A DNA stretch of 64,000 nt from Fragilaria crotonensis (taxonomy: Eukaryota > Bacillariophyta > Fragilariophyceae > Fragilariales > Fragilariaceae), in contig JAKSYS010000292.1 in assembly GCA_022925895.1 (NCBI GenBank), positions 1-64,000 of the forward strand. The letters are read 5' to 3'. Within the stretch, counting starts at the first letter, position 1. Each line of letters opens with the position of its first letter. The notes below the pieces were generated by a model, which saw nothing but the letters and a program-made list of their open reading frames with translations, had not been told where the DNA came from and did no database searches. Below are positions 55,101-64,000 of this stretch, piece by piece. The position numbers and the translations under genes were made by a program.

Positions 55101-57750
55101 TTATTTCGTCGCGAGGCCGTGTTCGAAATTAATGTATCGGTAAAACAGTCGATGGGCAAGTGCCTGTACCGAAGTTGTCAATTAATGGTACGAAAACGCC
55201 TCAACAGGCTTGGTCCGAATCCTCATTGCGTTGTCACGTTTACCCATTGCTTAGCGGTTTGGAGGTCAATACCCCAATTTCCCGCTTAAAGCTGTGGGTC
55301 AAGTTGATTTCCGGAGGGCTTTGCCGAAGAGCAGCGATCGAGAGCTTAAGCGATTGAATCTCTAGGGTGGGCGAGGTTTTTGCAGGGACAACAAGCTTGG
55401 TCTGTCCAGTGCAAGCTGTAGGCCGGTCGCATTCAAAACCATGTTAGAAACTGAGCACAGCCTCCTAGGGGATGGCGGTGCTCCTATCTGGTCCCTTGTT
55501 TCTGACAGGTGTTTCATAAGAGCGTCCTCCTCCACACCAGCAAAGGAGGGATCTATGGGTTGTAAGGTGGGTCCTTGCTTGTGAGGATAAGGTGTGGGAG
55601 CGTTTCGATTTCTTCTACCGTTGGCTTCCTTGTTAGAAACGTTGACATGACGCCAGTGAGTGAAAGGGGAATCACGTATCGTGCGTCGAAGTCACCGGTA
55701 GCCAGGGGGATCACGATTGAATGTGTCAAGTCAGTGGCATTATCAGTAAGGAAACGAGGCGTCTTGTTTATCGTTACATCATTCATTCTGACTTGCATGG
55801 TCGATAACAGGTTGCGGGAGAGGTCAGGTATCAGTATCACTTGATGAACCATCAGGTCATCAGGATGACCGTTTTGCCGGCAAGGGGACGATCATCGTAT
55901 GCGAGCGCTGCCGAAACCGTTTGAGGTCCTTGGCAATCCGACCTGACGGGTCGTAACCTGTCACGTTAATGGGGCGATCGCAGTCATGGACTACTTAACA
56001 AATACTGCCTACAGCCCATTGGTCGGCGTGGGAGTCCAGGTCGGTGCGAGACTCGTTTGGAACTGACACGACGTCGAGCGACCCCAACGCGTGTATCACG
56101 ACTAGTAAGCAAGCCCTCCTGGGTCACTTGGACTCCGCTATCAAAGCTTTCTTCTGACGCGTGAACGCGGCGTTGCTTCTTCGGTTAGTAATACCAGTCT
56201 TTGCCTTCTTGGGCAGCTTTTGGGTCGCCAAAGCTGAATCACTGCAAGAGCTAACGGTAGTCTTGCTCATTTGGTGCTTGGCCAACTAGGAGACCTGCCG
56301 GTTGACTACACAAAGCTTCTTTATCTCGTCCTTAGGTATCCCTCCGCTCTTTGTCTTGTTACTGTCCTTCTTGGCGCCGGGTTTGTGACCTCGTTTTCAG
56401 GCGCTTGGACGCAAAATCCTTCTTTTGGTTGGGGGTGAGTTTGGTGTAGTTGTCTTTTGTACAGCATTGATACTCAATTGCATCGGCTTTGTGTTTGCCA
56501 GTTTTTATCTCTGATAATTTGATGGTTGAGTTTGATTTACCCTTTGAGGTCTGGCGAATGCAATCCTGATAGAGGGTGACACATGCATCAAAGTCATTTC
56601 TCAAGCTTTCATCTGACATGATACGTGTCTTGACGGCGTCGAACTTGTCTGTTTTGATGCCATCCAACAAAAATCGGACCTTGGAGTGTGGATCAATCCA
56701 AGTGTTACCATGTTCCATGAGACCTTCCATCACAGAATGCTGCTGTTTATGGACATGATTGATGCTCAAAGTCACAATCATGGCGCTGCTTGCCGTTGTA
56801 AACAGTATCTTTTAGCTTCTGCTCTGCCATCAATGCCATGTAATCCACATTGTTTGGACCCAAATAATGGAGGTTAAGCCCATTGTAGGCCATGCGACCA
56901 TTGCGGGTCGTTTGGGCCGGCTTGACATAGGTCCAGCAAGGGTGCTCATGAGTGATTTGCGAGATTACATCCCAGACTCTATCTCTGCCTGCCTGTTTGC
57001 GAGGTGAATGGGATCGGGTAATCTCATCTTATCAAAATTGAGCATAAAATGTGGGGCCCTCGCTATCGTCTCGTCTTGTATGGTGGGATACGTTACACCG
57101 CCATCGTCTTCTGGGATGGCCTCTAGCTTGCAGATACTAATGTAGGCAAGAAGGATCATGCACTCACCAAGCAAAGAACGGAGGTATTCATCAATTGCTT
57201 CCATTGTTTTGGGCCAATCCTTAGCGTTGATGATCAGGAATTGTTGGGCTTCTTGTATGTTGACTCAAACTCATGGAGTTCAAGGAGTCTACGAATCACC
57301 TCAAGTGCAATGTCAGGAGGGTCAACCTCTTGACTGACGCGTGCCTGATGGCGGAGGTAGGAGGAGAGGAGTTTAAGGTGTCCCTCGGCACGTTGGTTAA
57401 CTGGAACCCCGGGATTTGGGATGTTGGCGGTACCACCCACTGACCCCCTCCTGGCGGCGGTGGTATCATCCCTCCCGGGCGTCATCGCACAAACTCTCAA
57501 TCTCTTCGTTGGTTAGGAGTCTGATTTCTTCAAGGGAATCCATTCCCTGTTCGTCAACTAGTGCTTGAGCAGCAGCATCAGTGAAGCCCAAGCGGGTCAT
57601 AGCGGCACGCATAACAGCGTTGTTCATCTCATTTAGATTGTAAAGAGGCTTAGATGTATAAAGAGTGCTGAGCAGAAACTCAGTACAATTCAAGATATTC
57701 AGGTGTCAAGTTGATCCATGGTTGGTCCGTTCAACGGAGGTTGATCTCGG
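52120..57750 (-). mobile_element. Ty1/copia (CoDi-like) retrotransposon fossil
   Basis: Minus orientation. From right to left: a gag N-terminus (57.7-57.25 kb, with AAMTRLGFTDAAAQALVDEQ), more gag near 56.8-56.4 kb, a protease-type segment at 55.85-55.55 kb, a degraded central part, reverse transcriptase near 53.3-53.0 kb and a copia RNase H at 52.7-52.3 kb (VDSNHAGDQRTRRSRTGF). RNase H at the end and the gag type match diatom CoDi elements. I found no paired LTRs. Breaks are many (well over ten), so it is old compared with the Ty3/gypsy copy. Confidence 0.75.
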
Positions 57751-57759
57751 TATGGTGCT

Positions 57760-58660
57760 AGTAGCTTGCTCGTGGGTAGTCCAGAAAATTGTATCGAGAA
57801 TGTTCTAATCATCGACGGATGTATATGTACGCCACCGATCCGCGAAACTCAACTCCCGGTAAGCAAAAACAATTTTGTCCGCGATGGTACGAATATGGGT
57901 CAAGGCGCCCCTAGGGTCCCATCATGGTTATCGTGCTTCAATCGAGTAATGAGCAATGTATTGGGGTATTTACACCACCAGAGACCCCTCACATCAGGCC
58001 ACATGGTCCATCGGTCATGTATACTGGTCACTTGGAGGGAGGTAGTTAGACGTACCCAGGCGCGATAGTGGCGGTATAAATCATAGGTAGGTGATTTTAG
58101 GGCGGATTTGGTCCCGGCGTGGGAAACCAACAAATCACACAGCAACGCGAGTAGCATGGCGTCGATGCTCGTTCCCAAAGCGTTTGGTCTGATAAACTGA
58201 GAAAAAAAAGGCCATATGATAGTACTAACATTGGCGATCAGTAACGAGATATCTTATAACGCGTACTGAGTACTGTTCATTTTGTGCGAGATACCGTCGG
58301 TGGTATACAGTCGACTGTTGTATAGCCACTCGACTATGGCTACATTTCATCATGACTATACCAGGAACAGTATATGTATACAAAAGAACGGAAATTCCAC
58401 CAAAGTGGTATTATGTACGAGAGGGTAACAGGGGTCCCCGTAGAATTTTAATATACTGTAATTTTGGTGCAAGTATAATATGGGTAAGTTTTGTTGCACA
58501 AGTGGCGCTGAGAGTGGATTTTTTCCCACGTATAGGTGCCCTATTGAAAATCCACTATTCCACTCGTTCTGGTTGTCGACATTCTTCGCACTTCGCTTTA
58601 AAACGTTGTGTAAAATACAAAGCAATCAACTACTAGAGGCACCATCATTGACATCATCAT
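57760..58660. other. Spacer between copia fossil and Crypton
   Basis: No gene supported. GTAC words at 58255-58330; AT-rich sequence at 58370-58500. It may contain the left end of the Crypton, which has no inverted repeats to mark it. Confidence 0.35.
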
Positions 58661-58661
58661 C

Positions 58662-59836
58662 ATGACTGATCTTGTGGAATACAACAAACAATATCATCCC
58701 TATCTGTCTGAATTTATGGCATTTCTACACCCAGACGCGATGTTTGACACAAATTTGGTGATTGGAATCGATTTGCTCGCAGAAGTCAAGCCAAATGATG
58801 TCGCACGATTTCTGCGTTTGAAGGCATTTGGAACTGCAGACCCTACCCCAGACATGCAACCACATTGTGGAAGGGCAAACTCCCTCGGGCAATACAAGAA
58901 AGCAATTTCCTACTACGTGAGAGTCATCAAGTCCGAGGCGTGGAACGAAAGGATCCAGGATGGAAATCCAACTCGATCTGCTATTGTAAATGATGTGATC
59001 AAGCGAGTGAAAAAAGGCAGAGGTAAGGAAACTTGGAAAAGAGTCAGCGGCACGACGCCCCCCTTGGAACCTGGAGAGTTTGAGTATACAATGAGTGCAC
59101 TGGTGTCACGATTTAGTGACATCCGGCGTAAGTACTTGGTTCCAGCGGCGGCAAAATTTCAATTTCACATGATGGCACGGATTGATGATACTAGCCATTT
59201 TGATGAAGCCGACCTGAAACCGCACCCTCAGTTCCCATTTGCCCTCCAAGCAAGGATGTGTTGGTCAAAGAATGTACGAGAGGAACGTGACGCTCCCGAC
59301 CAAATTATTCTGGGTGCGATGGATATCAGGTATTGCGTTTTGCTTTCCCTTGGCATTTATCTTGAAACTTGGTGTAATTCTGGCCTAGGAGCGACAAATA
59401 ACTTTCTGTTTGGGTCTTCTGACAAGCCTAAAAGGACAAAGGAGTTCATGTACAATGTCTTGAGAAAGCTTTGGGATTCAGATGGCTTTGTCCCGGAGGC
59501 CATGGGTCCACTTGGTACTCACAGTCTCCGTAAGTTTCCTGCAACGTACGCACGCCGAAATGGGTGTACAAAGATGACGTTGATGCCCGTGGGCGTTGGA
59601 GGCGAAAGAGAGTAAGTGATGTCTATATGGATGTCAACTTGCCCTACCCTGATGCAAAGGTTGCATCAATTCTTTGTGTTGGTGGGCCATGCAAGTATGT
59701 CGTGAAGGAGGGAAGCGGGGTGACTGATCAATGGCTGGGGGAGCATGTTGTTCCTTCACTTTTGGAGCAGCCACCGCAGGATCCACAGGAGTGTAAGTCT
59801 TGTTCTTGCGAGACCAATTTTGTGGGCATGCTTTGA
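58662..59836 (+). CDS. Crypton tyrosine recombinase
   Basis: The first 304 residues hold the core-binding part and most of the catalytic fold. Arg173 in MMARIDDTSHF fits the first catalytic Arg. The box THSLRK at 286-291 gives the HxxR pair (His287, Arg290). The nucleophilic Tyr is expected in VSDVYMDVNLP, just past a one-base frame change near 59570 (GCTK then DDVDARGRW). Tyrosine recombinases move Cryptons as circles without DDE chemistry. A further frame change near 59800 leads into LARPILWACFDARMESAMP. Start at 58662 is the first Met of a frame with protein character; no family N-terminus is available to test it. Confidence 0.7.
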
Positions 59837-60227
59837 TGCTCGCATGGAGTCAGCAATGCCAGTTGAACTTCGCACTCGTATTCGTGAGGCCTATGCAGGT
59901 ATCCGAGTGTTAGAGGCTGATGTCAATCCGGTCGATAGAGTGCTTTTGGTTGTTACTGGATATGAGAATCAAGTGCATATTGATGAAATAGTGGGGGAGG
60001 AGTTGGACGAGGAGGATGCAAATGGCACCCATATTGTTGGTGGCACTCGTGGTGGGATGGTGAATGCACAGCAGCACTTCCGAGCGTTGTATGCACAGAA
60101 CGTGCTGGCCCTGCGTCGTGAGGTGCAGGAATTGCGAGATAGTCTTGAGGTTTTCCGCAACTCTACAAGGGATTTCATGCATCGAATGAATTCAAACATT
60201 ACTCAAATTGGAATATAACCTGCTCGA

Positions 60228-60617
60228 GTGCGGCGCCCTGATGCTGGAGGGGCAGCAGTGGTGGAGGAGGAGCAGCAGAACAGGGATAATGTTGGTGGTA
60301 TGGATAGAACTGCTACATTGTCGCGAACGCCTCGTGATCTTCATATCCTCTGGCATGAGTATGAGTTTGGGTTGGGAGGTCGGAAGCCTGCTAGGTTGTT
60401 TACACCAGCAGAACGTGGACGATGCAAATATTTATACCATCGTCGGAAAGTTGTTTGGGATCAGATTGCCAGCATGATTCGTGCTGGACACACGGCACAA
60501 TCAGCAATAGACTACCTGTATTATCAGTATGGTCGTGACAAGCCTGTCACACAAATTATCAATGATAGGAGGCGTCATCGCATGCGGGATTGGAATAACC
60601 TTGGCTACCATGTTTGA
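60228..60617 (+). CDS. GCR1_C-like DNA-binding domain of the Crypton
   Basis: In the same frame as the coiled-coil segment before it (59745-60218), separated only by TAA at 60216. It reads RTPRDLHILWHEYEFGLGG, then the basic helix KYLYHRRKVVWDQIA, and ends NDRRRHRMRDWNNLG. That follows the GCR1_C domain (LW-x-E-W-x-x-G-x-GG then the YxRRKxI helix), named from yeast Gcr1 and recurrent at Crypton C-termini. It probably binds the element's ends. There is no ATG at the start, which supports its being the tail of the longer protein rather than its own gene. Confidence 0.6.
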   Translation: MRRPDAGGAAVVEEEQQNRDNVGGMDRTATLSRTPRDLHILWHEYEFGLGGRKPARLFTPAERGRCKYLYHRRKVVWDQIASMIRAGHTAQSAIDYLYYQYGRDKPVTQIINDRRRHRMRDWNNLGYHV

Positions 60618-60624
60618 GCGAATG

Positions 60625-61030
60625 GAATCGCAGCGTCTTCGGAGTGAACATTCATATTTTCACATAGGCATCTACTATTAAAAATATTACTGGAGTAGTA
60701 AGCACTGTCATGGAACAGTGGGATGTTAAATAGTTATTCGGTTTGGTTCATGGTCCGCAATGATCTCGTCACATTTTTATTGAGATTTGGTAACGCAGTG
60801 ATGCGATGGGATCTGCAGCACCAGGTACACTAGCAAGTAAATCTCTACCAGTAGTACAATTACTCTGATATCTGCTGTACAGTGTCGTGTTGTTTCCACT
60901 GTACCTGGTAGACCACTGGTCCTACCGGTACCGGTAGTACCAGGTAGATGCCAGTGCAGGGTTGGTAGAGCGGCAAGCGACTCCCCCCATCGACCCCTTT
61001 TCACCGGGTGGAATTGAGAGTGGAATAAAA
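60625..61030. other. Intergenic, GTAC-rich
   Basis: No gene. GTACCGGTAC-type words at 60830-60950. Confidence 0.35.
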
Positions 61031-61035
61031 AGGAC

Positions 61036-61628
61036 TACCACATACAAAGTGCCTGGAGCCGTTTCGACCGCTGGAGCCGTTAAAAGGGTTTTTTCGACAC
61101 CTCCTACAAAGAAGTCACTCAATTTCAAGAATTCAATGGACATATGCACAGCCGAGTTGATCTCTGATATGCAATACAGCAATGTCATCTAGAGCGGTTA
61201 ACGAACCGATTAGTAAACTGGGGTTGTGAATGCAACTGCATGTTGAGGGTCGGCAATTTTTCACCCCTTCGGGTTTTCACCTCATTGATCGCGTACCACC
61301 AATAGGGAAAAACTCTGTAGCAGTAAAAACCTAGTACGAGAAATCATGGTCGAATGGGGTGAAAAATCTCAACCGATGCCTAAAAAATGTCTTAAGGTAC
61401 GTATACATTTAAATGAAGTGCCTGGAGCCGATAAATGCAAAAATGAGCTTCGCAAGTTCAGCAACAACTTTGTCAATTCTTGCTTCAGTACAAGAATGAT
61501 TAATGCACTGGATAGTCAAGAACATTGAACACTATTTGTAAGCAAACAGACTTGAAATCAAAGCATTTTTGAGCGAGATATCTTTAGTCCACAACGGGGT
61601 AACGGCTCCAGGCACTTTTTATGTGGTA
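61036..61628. mobile_element. Small TIR element (MITE)
   Basis: A 0.6-kb segment bounded by imperfect inverted repeats of about 28 bases. The core AAAGTGCCTGGAGCCGTT is perfect at both ends (61045-61062 and the inverse near 61600-61618), preceded by TACCACATA on the left and mirrored on the right. Subterminal copies of CTGGAGCCG lie at about 61070 and 61425. A TA directly outside the core at both ends would suit a Tc1/mariner-type target. No transposase inside. Exact ends are uncertain by about 10 bases. Confidence 0.55.
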
Positions 61629-61956
61629 CTATCACAGTATACAGACTACCGGTAGTAGTACAGACAACTCCTCAAGCGGATTCCTAGACAACGGACGACA
61701 GGCAGAACGCTTTTTGAATATAGCTTTACGCTCTGTATGCATACCAGGTATTAGTACTTGTCTACCGGTAGTCCCAAAAAGATTGTGGGAAGACTTACGA
61801 ACTAATTAGTGAGCGCTTGTTTCTTAATGCAAACATGACGACTTCTATATACATGTACCTGGAAGCATTCAGATACATACTAGTTCTGCAGAATAGAAGC
61901 CATTGAGATTCAACGACGAGATTATAGTAGCTTAGCGCCATATCAGAGCGTGCAGT

Positions 61957-63962
61957 CTAGTTGCCAGCATCCAAAGTATAGAGCAGGAGATATGCAGTCC
62001 TTTGGCTGTGCGGGCTTTTCAGGACCTTACTGATATTTGCTGGATAGGCAGTCCCGTCGTCAAAGGACACCCATTGTACTTCGTCCCCGTCCCCACGAAC
62101 CGCATCAGCTGTGTAGTGGCCAGATGATGGAGTGCTACCGTGGTGGTGGACAATGCCAGACAGGTTGTACTTGCCAGAACTTTCTCTCTGTTGCTGCATG
62201 TACGTGCCGAGATCAATCGATTCAGGTATAACAACTTGATCCTTGTTTTTCGATATTATCATCTCAACCGGAGGAGATTCCACTTCAGCTTCTGTCTTGG
62301 TCTCGTCACCCGTTTCCGGGTTTCGAATGTTTGATCGAATTGCACGTGGTTTCTCCTTGATCACGAATCGCTTTAATTGCAGAATCAGAGCCTTCGGTTG
62401 TGATGACACGACAAGCGTTTGAGTTGCTGTTCTGCCGTCTTCACACTTTTCGCACTTGACATCGCGCTGCTCTGCCTGAAAGAACTTTTTTAGGCCATCA
62501 TTAACTGACCACGTTGGGCGCACTTCGTCCTCTGGGGGTGTGATGTGGCGATCCACCTCTATGCTTAAATGTCGATACATTTCGTTCATCGTTCTAGCAA
62601 AAAGGCGTCAGGATGTTATGACGACAAAATACAAAGAGTGAACAAAGGACCTTACCTTGTGTAGCCACAGTTGTCGCATTTCAAACATGCTTGCACATCC
62701 ATTCGAAAAAACTCATCGGTAAGCGCCGGCGATGCCTTTCTGACCTTCTCAGCGGAATTCGTGCCCGGTGGTAAGTTTTCCTTGTCGGTTTCGGCATCCT
62801 GCTTCACCTCTTCTGTCTCGTCATGAACACGATCGATGAGGTCAGAAAGGAACTCATGAGCATCACGCTGCTCATTGCCTGAAAAGCGATCCGTTACGGC
62901 GTCAATGGCATCCTTAACCTGACGAGGATTCACTGACGATGCCGTAGACTCCTGAAGCTCATGGGCCACTGCTGCAAGACTTTTTGTAACGATGCTGCCT
63001 TGACCAATGAGACGGGTACAAAATTCAGAGACAGTACACAGGAGTTGCAATGATGAGTTAAGGTAGCAAGTGTTGCCCAAGTTTCGGAGTCCCTTCCATT
63101 TGGTTGGCGGCGGTGGTGGCTGTGCAACACCAATTATCTCGTTAGGACTTTGCTGTTTCGATGCCGACACGGGGCTGTGTGATCCGAAAGGAATTTTTCG
63201 CGGCGTAAACGACGCGGAATCCAAGACACTGTCAGCTTTGCTTCTGCCATACATTGAAGAACGGTTCACAAACTTCCTCCGAGACAGGCGAAGTCTTTTG
63301 TGCGATCCGTCGCCTTGGTCATCATCGCTGTCGGCAATGCTGTCTCTGTTGGGGTCTCGTTGTTTGGGCGGCACAAAATGACGCGCAATGGATCTCGAAG
63401 GTGACTTACTCCGAAAAGGCGACGCATACGCGGTCGTCTTTGTTGGAGTTCGTTCAATCCAAGTTAAGTGGTCTGCCTTCAAAGGAGTATGCGATTGCGT
63501 GATCTTAGTTATGGTCTGACTTTCGTTGTGAGGCGTTGCGGATAGATTACTCGTAATAGTAGCCTTTGGTTTGAAAAATTCCGAAGCTGGCTTGGGCTTG
63601 GCTGCAAAGAAGTCTGAAAGTTTGCCTTGACGCTTATCATCTGGCTGTTCGGGTTCCTCGTCGTGGTTGTCATCCATAGCAGCGGCATGGGGCGTCACAA
63701 GACGGTTAGTGATCGGTGTGGTAATGGGAACCTCGTCAAACAGACGATCGTCGTCTGAATCACTGTCCGCCATTTTCTTGACTATCCTTCGTCTCGCCGT
63801 CTTCGGCTTTTTGGACTTCGAGGGTACCTGACTTCTGGTAGTTAATCGAGGTGCGTCATCTTCACTCATGACCAGTGTCATCTCATCGTCACTTGCTTGC
63901 GAAGCACTTGACATGACATACGTTCGTTCCTCGTCGTCTCCAATTGATTTATGTGGAGACAT
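61957..63962 (-). CDS. Ubiquitin-specific protease with PIP-box-like motif
   Basis: Two exons, 63962-62656 and 62593-61957, with a GT-AG intron of 62 bases (GTAAGG...GCTAG) joining CGYTR to TMNEMYRHLSIEV in frame. The first 285 residues are disordered, Ser/Asp-rich, and contain RQGKLSDFFA (residues 111-120), a match to the PCNA-binding PIP box QxxLxxFF. The USP fold follows: GLRNLGNTCYLNSS with Cys299, QRDAHEFL, zinc ribbon CLKCDNC and CEKC, palm ALILQLKRF, and GHYTADA with a nearby FDDG. It removes ubiquitin, perhaps from PCNA or other replication proteins (inference). The frame stays open to the window end, so the true start may lie outside. It is related to the USP at 29.5-31.1 kb. Confidence 0.8.
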
Positions 63963-64000
63963 GATCGACAGCGAACGTTCCTTGCCTTCTTCGTCATCCG

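Larger units (their letters stand above)
58662..60617 (+). mobile_element. Crypton (tyrosine-recombinase DNA transposon), decaying
   Basis: A plus-strand run of frames joins a tyrosine recombinase to a GCR1_C-like DNA-binding domain, the layout of stramenopile Cryptons. The recombinase frames are at 58662-59615 and 59564-59836, the middle and coiled coil at 59745-60218, and the GCR1_C part at 60228-60617. Two frame changes (near 59570 and 59800) and one in-frame TAA at 60216 interrupt it. The element's ends are not visible: Cryptons lack terminal inverted repeats and long target duplications. Confidence 0.75.

Overview
The window looks like nuclear DNA of a diatom, probably pennate. GT-AG introns are short (62-142 bases where I could place them) and the standard code is used. 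A desaturase carries a diatom-style plastid presequence (signal peptide ending in ANS|FQTP). Copia-like retrotransposon remains match the CoDi type, there is a Crypton tyrosine-recombinase transposon with a GCR1_C-like domain (known in stramenopiles), and the host set (GH81 glucanase, Hv1 proton channel, COX15, USPs) fits a photosynthetic stramenopile. The species is not named from sequence alone.

Left part (0-31.9 kb) is gene-dense: a MIP channel; a long minus-strand chromatin-reader locus (BRWD-like region, bromodomain, PHD finger, Tudor-like repeats, AT hooks); a PNRC-motif protein; a GH81 beta-1,3-glucanase; an ER thioredoxin/PDI-like protein; an Hv1 proton channel; a cupin dioxygenase-like protein; a carnosine N-methyltransferase-like protein; a tandem pair of Stc1-like/C2H2 zinc-finger proteins; an LRR-like protein; tRNA-Arg(CCU); and a ubiquitin-specific protease. 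Between them lie GTAC-rich intergenic tracts and one CpG-poor relic block.

The middle (32.3-37.1 kb) is a PIF/Harbinger DNA transposon inserted inside a short non-autonomous relative of itself, each with its own 3-bp target duplication. COX15 and the plastid desaturase follow (38-41.3 kb). The right part (41.7-61.6 kb) is mobile-element territory: a young Ty3/gypsy element with near-identical LTRs, a CpG-poor relic block, an old Ty1/copia fossil, a Crypton, and a small terminal-inverted-repeat element. A second USP, with a PIP-box-like motif, closes the window and may run past its right end.

A theme runs through the host genes: several conserved proteins are interrupted by one- or two-base shifts without any intron signal, often in homopolymers or dinucleotide runs (T6 at 23988, G4 near 21988, an AC run near 30500). 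This looks more like assembly indels than gene death, so reading frames below should be treated as minimal.
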